Shown here piece after piece: positions 7,483-14,867 of a DNA stretch of 17,864 bases. The stretch comes from an uncultured Methanobrevibacter sp. (GTDB lineage: Archaea > Methanobacteriota > Methanobacteria > Methanobacteriales > Methanobacteriaceae). The stretch is taken from positions 1-17,864 of the forward strand of contig CACZPT010000009.1 of the NCBI GenBank assembly GCA_902783085.1. The letters are read 5' to 3'. The number at the start of each line of letters is the position of its first letter. Position 1 is the stretch's first letter. The notes under the pieces are model-generated. The model was not told where the DNA came from, did not search any database, and saw only the letters and a list, made by a program, of their open reading frames with translations. Position numbers and translations under genes: made by a program.

Positions 7483-8586
7483 GTGTCCGATATTAAAGTT
7501 CCAATAGCAAAACCAATTATTGGTCAAGAAGAAATAGACAATGTAGTTGAGGTTTTAAAATCAGGTATGATTGCTCAAGGTCCAAAAGTTTTAGAGTTTG
7601 AAGAAAAGTTTGCATCATGGGTTGGTGCTAAATATGGTGTTGCAACAAACTCTGGGACTTCAGCACTTCATGTTGCACTCCTAGCAGCTGGTATTGGTGC
7701 TGGTGATGAGGTAATTACAACTCCTTTCACATTTATAGCAAGTGGAAATTCAATTGTTTACACAGGTGCAAAACCAGTTTTTGGAGATATTGATTTAAAT
7801 ACTTATACTTTAGACCCAAGTACAATTGAGGCATTAATAACAGATAAAACAAAAGCTATCATGCCAGTTCAATTATATGGTCAGTCTGCAGATATGGACG
7901 CAATTTCAGAAATTGCCGAAAAACATGATTTACTTGTTATTGAAGATGCTGCACAGGCTCATGGTGCAACATTTGATGGTAAAAAAGTTGGAAGTTTGGG
8001 GGATATGGCTTGTTTTAGTTTTTATCCAACTAAAAACATGACAACTTCTGAAGGTGGTATAATCACTACAGATAATGAAGAATTTGTAGAAAATGCCCGT
8101 ATTTTTAGGGCACACGGGTCACGTGTAAAGTATAATCATGATGATATCGGTTATAATTTTAGAATGACAGATATTTCAGCAGCTATTGGGTTGGCACAAT
8201 TAAATGTTATAGATGATTTCAATAAAAAAAGAGCTGAAAATGCAGATTATTTAAATAATGGTTTAAAAGATGTTGAAGGTGTAATAACTCCTTATACAAG
8301 AGATGGCTCAAAACATGTTTATCACCAATACACAATTCGTGTTGAAGGAAATCGTGATGATTGGATTGATATTTTAACACAAAAAGGAATAGGCACTGGT
8401 ATTCACTATCCAATACCACTATATATTCAACCGGTTTATAAAGAATTAGGATTTACTGGTAGTGCACCTAATGCAGAAATTGCAGCGAGTAGTGTAATTT
8501 CCCTACCGGTTCACCCATCATTAACTAGTGATGATTTAGATTTAGTTGTTGAAGCTGTAAAATCAGCTTCCGATAAATTAGTTTAA
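7483..8586 (+). CDS. DegT/DnrJ/EryC1-family PLP-dependent aminotransferase (probably nucleotide-sugar)
   Basis: Aspartate-aminotransferase-fold protein of 367 residues. The family usually transfers an amino group from glutamate to a keto-sugar nucleotide, feeding glycan or cell-surface sugar synthesis. Seen: GVATNSGTSALHVAL (52-66, PLP phosphate-binding region), VIEDAAQAHGA (152-162, Asp155 to the PLP ring nitrogen), FSFYPTKNMTTSEGG (178-192) with Lys184 as the Schiff-base lysine, and GYNFRMTDISAAIG. Start is GTG with a strong SD AAAGGTGAT 3 nt upstream. No other sugar gene is nearby, so the substrate cannot be inferred. The 3' end faces the MTH1187-type gene with 15 bp between them. Confidence 0.9.
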   Translation: MSDIKVPIAKPIIGQEEIDNVVEVLKSGMIAQGPKVLEFEEKFASWVGAKYGVATNSGTSALHVALLAAGIGAGDEVITTPFTFIASGNSIVYTGAKPVFGDIDLNTYTLDPSTIEALITDKTKAIMPVQLYGQSADMDAISEIAEKHDLLVIEDAAQAHGATFDGKKVGSLGDMACFSFYPTKNMTTSEGGIITTDNEEFVENARIFRAHGSRVKYNHDDIGYNFRMTDISAAIGLAQLNVIDDFNKKRAENADYLNNGLKDVEGVITPYTRDGSKHVYHQYTIRVEGNRDDWIDILTQKGIGTGIHYPIPLYIQPVYKELGFTGSAPNAEIAASSVISLPVHPSLTSDDLDLVVEAVKSASDKLV

Positions 8587-8602
8587 AGGTCTTTTTGACT
8601 TT
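8585..8602. terminator. Small hairpin between convergent stops
   Basis: AAAG(G)TC and GACTTT, one bulged G, pair around a T5 loop exactly between the DegT-type stop and the stop of the facing gene. It could act for both directions, but it is short and weak. Confidence 0.3.
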
Positions 8603-8907
8603 TAATCTAATAATTTTTCTATAGTTTCAATTTTTGCATTTAATGTTCTATTTTCTCTATCTCGTCTGTCATCGATTTTTATTATTGTATATACTCTTCC
8701 AACACCAATTTCAAAAACAGCTTCTTGTGCTTTAGATATTGCATCATATAATTCTTTTAAATTTTCTGCTTCTATTTGTGTTCCCATTCCGGTTAATTGA
8801 TAGTTAAGGCCAGAATTTTTAATAACTTGAACGGCAGCAGTTACATAATCTTTACATTCTGTTGAATCGCATCCAACAGGTAATATTGCGAAATCTGCAG
8901 TAATCAT
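8602..8907 (-). CDS. MTH1187-family (DUF77/YkoF-like) thiamine-binding protein
   Basis: A 101-residue small alpha-beta protein of the MTH1187/YqgV family, which forms ferredoxin-like tetramers related to thiamine-binding YkoF. Recognised from the overall sequence: the ADFAILPVG start, GLNYQLTGMGTQIEAE in the middle, and a VGRVYTIIKIDDRRD strand followed by a helix. Archaeal annotations call it thiamine-binding, but the cellular role is not established. The start ATG follows GGAAGTGAT, an acceptable SD. It is divergent from the TtuA-like gene across 50 bp. Confidence 0.88.
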   Translation of the reverse strand: MITADFAILPVGCDSTECKDYVTAAVQVIKNSGLNYQLTGMGTQIEAENLKELYDAISKAQEAVFEIGVGRVYTIIKIDDRRDRENRTLNAKIETIEKLLD

Positions 8908-8957
8908 TTTATCACTTCCAAAAAATTATTTATTGATTTAATTATAAAATATTTATC

Positions 8958-9836
8958 ATGGCAAGACTGGATAAAGATGAATTTAATGAAATGATATTTT
9001 CAAGGATTAATAAGCTCATATCCGATTATGATTTAATAAAAGAAGGTGAATTAATAGCTGTTGCACTTTCTGGAGGTAAAGATAGTGTTTTAACATTGCA
9101 TGCTCTAAAAGCATATCAGGAATTCTTAGATTTTGATTTAGTTGCAATCAGTGTTGATGAAGGTATTGAAGGTTATAGAAAACATGGTGTTGATTGTGCT
9201 ATTCAGAATGCTAGAGATTTAAATGTTAAATTAATTCAAAAATCATTTTTAGATGAAGAGGGATTTTGTCTTGATGATATTTATTCTAAATTTAAAAGTG
9301 CTTGTATTCCATGTGGTGTTTTTAGAAGAAATATTTTAAATAAGACAGCTTATGGGTTAGGTGCTTCTAAAATAGCTACTGGTCATAATTTGGATGATGA
9401 AATTCAATCTTTTTTAATGAGTTTTGCAAGGGGTGATACGATTAAGTTTTCTAAATTTGGCCCGGAATTAGATGTAATTCATCCTAAATTAATACCTAGA
9501 ATCAAACCACTTTGGAATACACCTGAAAAGGATGTTGGAATGTGGGCTGTTTTAAATAATATTAGTATTCATTTAGATGAGTGTCCTTATTCACATTTAT
9601 CTCTTAGATCTAAAATTAAAGAATTTTTAAATATTAGTGAAGATAAATATCCAGGTATTAAACTTAATGTAATGAAATCATTTAATGAGATTTTAAATTT
9701 TGAAAATGAAATTAATACAAATCTGGAGGAATGCAGTATTTGTGGTGAGCCAACATCTTCCAGTATTTGTAAAGCGTGTGAGCTTAAAGATTTAATTTCT
9801 AAGGATTGCGAAAGCCATATAACAAACGAATATTAA
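8958..9836 (+). CDS. TtuA/Ncs6-family tRNA 2-thiolation protein
   Basis: PP-loop ATPase that adenylates a tRNA uridine and inserts sulfur (2-thiouridine at position 34 or 54). 292 residues. Seen: PP-loop SGGKDS (38-43), CIPCG with C116 and C119, TGHNLDDE (141-148), and ECPYS with C209. The 119-to-209 spacing fits the three-cysteine [4Fe-4S] site of TtuA. The C-terminal zinc ribbon has C259, C262, C271 and C274. The N-terminal zinc finger of classical TtuA is absent, and an in-frame stop just upstream of ATG 8958 excludes a longer start. No SD precedes the ATG, and a TATA-like ATTTATTG lies about 28 nt upstream, so the transcript may be leaderless. The last 45 bp overlap the exchanger gene tail to tail. 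Which tRNA position it modifies cannot be told. Confidence 0.88.
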   Translation: MARLDKDEFNEMIFSRINKLISDYDLIKEGELIAVALSGGKDSVLTLHALKAYQEFLDFDLVAISVDEGIEGYRKHGVDCAIQNARDLNVKLIQKSFLDEEGFCLDDIYSKFKSACIPCGVFRRNILNKTAYGLGASKIATGHNLDDEIQSFLMSFARGDTIKFSKFGPELDVIHPKLIPRIKPLWNTPEKDVGMWAVLNNISIHLDECPYSHLSLRSKIKEFLNISEDKYPGIKLNVMKSFNEILNFENEINTNLEECSICGEPTSSSICKACELKDLISKDCESHITNEY

Positions 9837-10739
9837 AACTAGTATTAACCCTTCTTTTTTATCATATTTGGTTTGTGTTTTTCCAAATATGTAACACAAT
9901 ATTGTAACAAATAGCATTAACAAAACATCAATAAGCATATTTGGATTTAATGTAATTGGACTTATTGCACTGCTTGAACCGAGTACAAATAAAATATTAA
10001 ATGTATTTGAACCAATTACATTTCCTATTACGAGCTGAGTTTCACCTTTTTTTAAAGCAGTAAGTGAAGTGACAAGTTCTGGTAAAGAAGTACCTATGGC
10101 TACAATAGTTAATCCAACTAATGTTTCACTCATTCCAAATGTAATTGCTATATATGATGCACTATCAACAACAAAGTCTCCACCAATTACTATCCCGGCT
10201 ATTCCAACCAAGATGTAAATGATACTTTTTGGAAGGCTTAATTTTGGTTTTTCAACAATTTCAGCTTCTTTTGTTTTTTTAGCACTATAAACTAAATAAG
10301 CAATGTAACCGACAACAATTAAAAGTAATATTATTCCTTCAATTCGGTTAATATTCCAGCCAATTATAATAAAAGCAGAAAGAATTGCAGTAATTATAAC
10401 TAAAAATGGTAAATCTTTAGATACAACATTTTGGTCAATTTCAAGTTCATTTAAAAGAGCACACAATCCAATTATTAATAAAATATTAAATAAATTACTT
10501 CCAATAACATTACTAACAGCTAATGCATTACTACCAGTTAATGAAGAGGTTATCGATACTGCTGCTTCAGGAGCACTAGTACCAAAAGCAACAATAGTCA
10601 AACCTACAATTAGTGTAGGTATTTTTAAGATGCTTGCAATACTGCTGGCACCATCAACAAAAAAATCAGAACCTTTAATTAAAAATACAAATCCTAAAAT
10701 TAATAAAACGACTTCCATTAAAAAAGTAAGCATTTCCAT
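9792..10739 (-). CDS. Ca2+/cation antiporter (CaCA family, NCX/YrbG type)
   Basis: Membrane exchanger of 315 residues with about ten transmembrane helices arranged as two inverted halves. Both alpha repeats, which form the ion site, are clear: GTSAPE (53-58) with NVIGSNLFN (77-85), and GTSLPE (216-221) with NVIGSNTFN (240-248). Both Glu residues are present and both repeats carry Asn in the second motif. A charged loop near 153-168 joins the halves. The ATG directly follows the stop of the CNNM-type gene (0 bp apart), and its SD GAGGA lies inside that gene's last codons, so the two are translationally coupled. The final transmembrane helix is encoded in the 45-bp overlap with the TtuA-like gene. 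Confidence 0.93.
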   Translation of the reverse strand: MEMLTFLMEVVLLILGFVFLIKGSDFFVDGASSIASILKIPTLIVGLTIVAFGTSAPEAAVSITSSLTGSNALAVSNVIGSNLFNILLIIGLCALLNELEIDQNVVSKDLPFLVIITAILSAFIIIGWNINRIEGIILLLIVVGYIAYLVYSAKKTKEAEIVEKPKLSLPKSIIYILVGIAGIVIGGDFVVDSASYIAITFGMSETLVGLTIVAIGTSLPELVTSLTALKKGETQLVIGNVIGSNTFNILFVLGSSSAISPITLNPNMLIDVLLMLFVTILCYIFGKTQTKYDKKEGLILVLIFVCYMAFAILRN

Positions 10740-12062
10740 TTATTCGTCCTCGGTTATGTTATTTTCACCTAAATCAGTTACAAGAATCTTATCGATTTGG
10801 TGTCCATCTAGATCAACAATTTCAAAAATAAATCTCTCCCATTCATATATATCTTTAACATCAGGAATTGTTCCACTTAAACTCAATATAAATCCAGCCA
10901 ATGTTGTAAAACCATCTTCATCTTCATCTGGAAATGTTTTATCAATATTAAATAGTTCTTTAAAACGGTCAATACCAAATCTACCATCAATTAACCATGT
11001 TCCATCCTTTCTTTTAGTGGCTATCGGATCATCAGTTTCATCAATACCTGGTATATCTCCAACAATTCCTTCAAGAAGATCGTTTAAAGTAATTAAACCC
11101 TCAACACTGCCGAATTCATCAACAACAAGAGACATATGCACATATTCTTGGTTTTCTTTAAATTCTTTTAAAAGTTCTAAAGTTTCTAAATTCTCAGAAA
11201 CAACTAAAGGTTCTTTAACAATAGAATTGATATCAAATTCATTCTCACTAAACATCAAAGAAAGAATATCCTTTGCTTGAACAACACCAATAAAATCATC
11301 TAACTCTCCTGACGCTATTGGGAATATAGATCGTTTACTTTCCATTATTTTGACTTTGTTTAATTGCCTATCATCTTCAAGGTCAATCCAAATTATTTCA
11401 TTTCTTGGAGTCATTATAGATTCTACTTTCTGGTCATCAAGTTTAAAGACTCTTTTAATAATATCTTCCTCTTCCTGTTCAATAGTTCCTTCAACCCTTC
11501 CTTCTTCGATTAATAATTCGATTTCTTCTTCCGTAATGCTTTTATCAGTATTTCCTTCTATTCTAAGTAACCATAAAACAAAGGAGGTTGATTTTGAAAG
11601 CACTGTCCCAATTGGTTTTGAAACTTTTAAAAGCAATTTCATACTTCTAGCTACTTTAAGAGAAACTTTTTCAGGATTATTTAGAGCTATTACTTTAGGA
11701 ACAAGTTCTCCAATGACTAGTGAGAAATATGTTGTTACTATTACAACAATTAGCAAACTTATTGTTTCACGATATGGAATGTATGGTGGAAATAGTTTGG
11801 ATAATGGTTCTGATAATGCCACACCACCAAATGCACCTGTTAACACACTAATAAGTGTAATTCCAACTTGAACCGTTGATAAGAATTGATTTGGATCTTC
11901 AAGTAATTCAAGTACAGTTTTAGCTTGTTTATGTCCATCATTTAATAACTTTTGAAGTTTTGCTTTACGTGTCGACACAACAGCTAGTTCTGCCATAGAT
12001 AAATATCCAGTAAGAACAACTAAAATGAATATTATAATAATCTCAAATATTTCTCCGCCCAT
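10740..12062 (-). CDS. CNNM/CorC-family membrane protein (DUF21 - CBS pair - CorC_HlyC)
   Basis: Often annotated hemolysin-related; the family is now linked to Mg2+/Co2+ or Na+ transport. The 440 residues show the standard order. A DUF21 transmembrane domain (about 5-185) has helices near 5-25, 62-84, 100-120 and 150-168, and includes SMAELAVVSTRKAKL and VIGELVPKVIA. A CBS pair (about 212-335) includes VESIMTPRNEIIWID and VVDEFGSVEGLITLNDLLE. A CorC_HlyC domain (about 350-432) follows, with WLIDGRFGIDRF. Start ATG with AAGGTCTG upstream. It lies 20 bp after the DUF1922 gene and abuts the Ca2+ exchanger, so an ion-homeostasis operon is likely. The transported ion is not determinable from sequence alone. 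Confidence 0.93.
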   Translation of the reverse strand: MGGEIFEIIIIFILVVLTGYLSMAELAVVSTRKAKLQKLLNDGHKQAKTVLELLEDPNQFLSTVQVGITLISVLTGAFGGVALSEPLSKLFPPYIPYRETISLLIVVIVTTYFSLVIGELVPKVIALNNPEKVSLKVARSMKLLLKVSKPIGTVLSKSTSFVLWLLRIEGNTDKSITEEEIELLIEEGRVEGTIEQEEEDIIKRVFKLDDQKVESIMTPRNEIIWIDLEDDRQLNKVKIMESKRSIFPIASGELDDFIGVVQAKDILSLMFSENEFDINSIVKEPLVVSENLETLELLKEFKENQEYVHMSLVVDEFGSVEGLITLNDLLEGIVGDIPGIDETDDPIATKRKDGTWLIDGRFGIDRFKELFNIDKTFPDEDEDGFTTLAGFILSLSGTIPDVKDIYEWERFIFEIVDLDGHQIDKILVTDLGENNITEDE

Positions 12063-12082
12063 TTTTAACAGACCTTAATAAA

Positions 12083-12295
12083 TTATAATTCACAGGCTAA
12101 TTTAAAGTCAGTGTTTCCATATATTTCATCTTGCATTTCTTGAACTGCAAGTGTTGCTTCTTCTCTTGTATTAACTTTTTTAAAAATTCTGCGTTCTTTT
12201 ATTTTTAAGGTTTTTCCACAAACGCATTTACGTGTAGCAACACCTTGTTTGGAGTATAATACTCTTCCACAATCACAACGAAATATCAAATACAT
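12083..12295 (-). CDS. DUF1922 zinc-ribbon protein (MTH1184-like)
   Basis: A 70-residue protein with two CxC knuckles: C7-D-C9-G and C24-V-C26-G, a minimal rubredoxin-like zinc site, then a basic stretch (KIKERRIFKK) and an acidic helix. It matches the DUF1922 family, from memory typified by Methanothermobacter MTH1184. The function is unknown; the zinc ribbon and basic patch could mean nucleic-acid or protein binding (inference). It is the first gene of the operon with the CNNM-type protein and the exchanger. The ATG lacks a clear SD. Confidence 0.85.
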   Translation of the reverse strand: MYLIFRCDCGRVLYSKQGVATRKCVCGKTLKIKERRIFKKVNTREEATLAVQEMQDEIYGNTDFKLACEL

Positions 12296-12337
12296 ATTAT
12301 TTTATTCCATAAAATTTAGATATAATATATTATATTT

Positions 12338-12356
12338 AAAAGTATAAAAAACTTTT
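12338..12356 (-). terminator. Possible terminator after the TraB-family gene
   Basis: AAAAGT and ACTTTT (6 bp) frame a 7-nt AT spacer just after the TraB-type stop. On the minus strand the spacer contains T6. The 63-bp gap also holds a 16-nt AT-only palindrome (12320-12335) that is probably the TATA region for the DUF1922 gene. Confidence 0.3.
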
Positions 12357-12358
12357 CA

Positions 12359-13519
12359 CTATCCACCAAAAATTTGTAAAAATAATGGAATAAATACTTT
12401 TGATGGAAGTATTACTAATGTAGCTATACTAACACCGAGATTTGTTCCAATAACAACAAGCAATATTCTAAAAATATTATTATTCCATAAATCCTTAAAT
12501 CCTTCAATATGTGCGAGGTTGCGAATATCACTTTGTTTTACTTTTCTATATTTAGCTTCCACTAGTCCTGAAAACCAACCTGCAGCAAGTAATGGATGTA
12601 TTATAGTTAAAGGAGCAACTAAACCACCAATAATTGCGGATTGTATTTTAGATCCAGATAATATGGAACCTACAAATCCCATAATCATACTTATTGCAAC
12701 AAATTCATAAATATTCCATGTTATGTTAATACCATTTAAATAAGCCAGAAAAAATATCACAACGAATAAGATAGGGATTAATGCCAAAAAGATTTTAATC
12801 CAAGGTATTCCCTTTTTTTCTTTAATTTTATTTAATTCTTCAAGCGGGGGAATAGTTTCAGGATTATCTAAGTATTTATTAATTCCCGGCTGGTGTCCTG
12901 CACCTACAACAGCAATAACCTTATCTTCAGGGATTCTTAACAAGCTTCCTGCAAGATAAGCATCTCTTTCATGAACGAGAACTTCATAAATTTCCGGTGC
13001 TTCATCCTTAAACATCTCAAGTAAATCATCAAGATTATCAGGATTTTTTAAATCCTCAATGTCAATCTCTTCACTGTCGCCACGGTCTAATAAAATTGCA
13101 AATATAAATTTAAGCTTATCAAATAAAGACATTCTATTCAATGCTCGCTCTAGAGTTATATTAATGTTACGGTCTATTAGAGCTATTGGAATATTTAAAT
13201 CTTCAGCCGCTTCAATAGCTCCAATCATTTCAGATCCCGGTTGAACATCAACTTCAGCACCGATTTTTGATTGGAAATATGAGAGTAATGTGGTGATTAA
13301 AAATAAACTAACTTTATTTTCTTTTATAATTTTAGTAACTGAAATTGATTCATCTTCTTCAATTCCCATCATGGACTTTTTAAGTTTAGTATATCTTCCA
13401 TAATCAAGTTCAATAGCTACTCTATCGGGTTGTATTTCATAAATCTTATCTTTAACTTCTTCTACACTTTCGGCAGATACATGTGCAGTACCGATTATTG
13501 TTAAACATTCTCGTTTCAT
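12359..13519 (-). CDS. TraB/PrgY (GumN-like) family membrane protein
   Basis: 386 residues. The N-terminal TraB domain shows GTAHVS (10-15), AIELDYGRY (37-45), the GSEM segment near 97-100, HERDAYLA (186-193) and VVGAGHQPG (207-215). These conserved His/Glu positions suggest a Tiki/GumN-like metallohydrolase, though activity is unproven for archaeal members. After a charged linker, four transmembrane helices follow at about 244-263, 272-291, 297-315 and 352-373. Length and layout are normal for archaeal TraB proteins. It lies 47 bp downstream of comB on the same strand and may be cotranscribed, although an AATATATACC element in the gap could be its own promoter. The biological role is unknown. 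Confidence 0.9.
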   Translation of the reverse strand: MKRECLTIIGTAHVSAESVEEVKDKIYEIQPDRVAIELDYGRYTKLKKSMMGIEEDESISVTKIIKENKVSLFLITTLLSYFQSKIGAEVDVQPGSEMIGAIEAAEDLNIPIALIDRNINITLERALNRMSLFDKLKFIFAILLDRGDSEEIDIEDLKNPDNLDDLLEMFKDEAPEIYEVLVHERDAYLAGSLLRIPEDKVIAVVGAGHQPGINKYLDNPETIPPLEELNKIKEKKGIPWIKIFLALIPILFVVIFFLAYLNGINITWNIYEFVAISMIMGFVGSILSGSKIQSAIIGGLVAPLTIIHPLLAAGWFSGLVEAKYRKVKQSDIRNLAHIEGFKDLWNNNIFRILLVVIGTNLGVSIATLVILPSKVFIPLFLQIFGG

Positions 13520-13566
13520 TAATAAAACACTCTTTAAAAATATTATGTTATGGTATATATTACATT

Positions 13567-14250
13567 TTAAATATTTAAAATTTTGTAATTTTTATAAATT
13601 CCCACATTGTTTGAAATATTTTTATTTAAACAGAACTCAACATCTTTTTCATATCCAATTGAAGTTAAGCGTTTTCCTGATCGTGATTGTTTAAAAGCGT
13701 TTTTTAATAATTCATAATCTCTACTAGCTAATATTGCTGATTTTTCCCAATCACTTATTTCACAGTCACTATAGCATTGTGTTATCTGATAAATTATTTC
13801 GCCGGCCGCTAAAAAATCTTCTAAGGCAAATTCTCCTTTTACTCCAGCCATAACAACATCGATATGGTCATCTGCAAGTTCCACACTTTTATTTGCTACG
13901 GCTTTTGCATTGGCTAGACAACCCACTAAAACAGTTGATTCCATACTTTCAAGTATTCTTGTTCCGTTAGTCGTTGTCAATATTAAAGTTTTCAAATCAC
14001 TTTTATAGTTTCTAACCTCTTCGGGGGAATTTCCAACATCAAAGCCTTCAATTGTTTTTCCTCCACGTTCACCTGCAACAATCCCATTATAAATATCTTT
14101 AATCTTAAAAGCTTCTTGTGGACTAAAACAAGGTATAATCTCGTTAAAATTATCTAAAGCGAAGGTAATTGTGGTACTTGCTCTTAAAACATCCACCATT
14201 ATTGAAACATCACTACTTGAAGTTTTCTCAAAACTTAATGTAACTTTCAT
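13567..14250 (-). CDS. comB: 2-phosphosulfolactate phosphatase ComB (coenzyme M biosynthesis)
   Basis: Mg2+-dependent hydrolase that removes phosphate from 2-phospho-3-sulfolactate to give sulfolactate, the second step from phosphoenolpyruvate and sulfite toward coenzyme M. 227 residues. Family motifs: VDVLRASTTI (19-28), GERGG (60-64), GFDVGNSP (69-76), and a TTTNGT turn near 90-95. The ATG at 14248-14250 has no SD. A TATA-like box lies about 29 nt upstream, so the mRNA is probably leaderless. The gene is divergent from an uncharacterised gene across only 40 bp. Its product makes the methyl carrier used by MCR, whose operon begins 3.5 kb away. Confidence 0.95.
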   Translation of the reverse strand: MKVTLSFEKTSSSDVSIMVDVLRASTTITFALDNFNEIIPCFSPQEAFKIKDIYNGIVAGERGGKTIEGFDVGNSPEEVRNYKSDLKTLILTTTNGTRILESMESTVLVGCLANAKAVANKSVELADDHIDVVMAGVKGEFALEDFLAAGEIIYQITQCYSDCEISDWEKSAILASRDYELLKNAFKQSRSGKRLTSIGYEKDVEFCLNKNISNNVGIYKNYKILNI

Positions 14251-14290
14251 AGTTTAGTATATATTAACCCACTTTATATATATTATAATT
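14251..14290. promoter_or_regulatory. Compact mirror-symmetric divergent promoter (comB / 173-residue gene)
   Basis: Forty bp separate the two ATG codons. A TATATATT box (14258-14265) faces the plus gene and a TATATATA-type stretch (about 14275-14283) faces comB. Each is centred about 29 nt from its ATG. Archaeal TATA centres sit about 26 nt from transcription start, so both mRNAs should have almost no leader. The only G/C-rich bases are the central CCCAC. Confidence 0.6.
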
Positions 14291-14812
14291 ATGAAAATAG
14301 TTACTACACCGATGTGTGAAGAAATTGTTAAATTTGCCGGAATTGAGCATTATACAGTTAATAAAAATCCTGATTTGGAAGAGGGTGATTTAGCAATATT
14401 ATTATCTGAAAGTAAGGTTAAAATGAATTCAATGCCAATTAAATTAAACACTCCTTCACAAATTTTTGAAAGTATTAAAAAGGTCTCAAAAATAGCTAAT
14501 ACTAATTTAAGTGATGATGAAATCTTGGAGTTTTTTAAAGATTATAAACTATCTTCAAAATATTTAAATAATCATGATAATTCTAATGTAAAGGTTAAAG
14601 TTTATTCTAACTTCCTAAAAGATATTATTTTAAATATTGGTTTTACTATTGTTGAAATTGATTATGATTATATTATTTATCCTGATTATTTAAAAAATAA
14701 AGGCATTGAAAAGAATTTTAAATCAGTTGAAATTCCTTCACACACATTTGTTTCCAAAAATCCATTTGAAAGAATTGAAGTGAGATATTCTATTTTGGAA
14801 AAATTAATATAG
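14291..14812 (+). CDS. Uncharacterised 173-residue protein beside comB and mmp7
   Basis: I do not recognise a named family. The protein is soluble-looking with no membrane helix or signal peptide. It starts KIVTTPMCEEIVKFAGIEHY with a single Cys near residue 9, followed by EEGDLAILLSE, a charged helical centre (about 55-100) and a beta-rich end (ILNIGFTIVEIDYDYIIYPDY). It shares a 40-bp divergent promoter with comB and is followed 55 bp later by mmp7 on the same strand, so a methanogenesis-related role is plausible by position only. The ATG is probably leaderless. Asn/Lys/Ile-rich codon use fits the AT-rich genome. Confidence 0.85.
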   Translation: MKIVTTPMCEEIVKFAGIEHYTVNKNPDLEEGDLAILLSESKVKMNSMPIKLNTPSQIFESIKKVSKIANTNLSDDEILEFFKDYKLSSKYLNNHDNSNVKVKVYSNFLKDIILNIGFTIVEIDYDYIIYPDYLKNKGIEKNFKSVEIPSHTFVSKNPFERIEVRYSILEKLI

Positions 14813-14827
14813 ATAGAAACTAGAGAA

Positions 14828-14859
14828 TTATAAATAATATATAATACTTTATGTGAGGG
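14828..14859 (+). promoter_or_regulatory. TATA-like element and ribosome site ahead of mmp7
   Basis: TTATAAATA at 14828-14836 is a good archaeal TATA. GAGGG (14855-14859) lies 8 nt before ATG 14868 and decides the start over an in-frame GTG at 14853 that lies at the edge of the SD. Start of transcription from this TATA would fall close to the SD, so readthrough from the preceding gene may supply most SD-bearing mRNA. Confidence 0.4.
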
Positions 14860-14867
14860 TTTTTAAA

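Noticed and set aside
10630..11280. Plus-strand 216-codon open frame antisense to the exchanger and CNNM-type genes
   Set aside because: Both minus-strand proteins have clear family motifs across the same DNA. The antisense translation is low-complexity Ser/Ile/Lys without a ribosome site.
11350..11871. Plus-strand 173-codon open frame inside the CNNM-type gene
   Set aside because: Serine-rich shadow of the CBS/DUF21 coding region.
12320..12335. 16-nt perfect palindrome upstream of the DUF1922 gene
   Set aside because: Composed only of A and T alternations; such palindromes are expected in TATA regions of this genome.
14853..14867. Upstream GTG start for mmp7
   Set aside because: It overlaps the ribosome site GAGGG; ATG 14868 has the right spacing and gives the family-like N-terminus.
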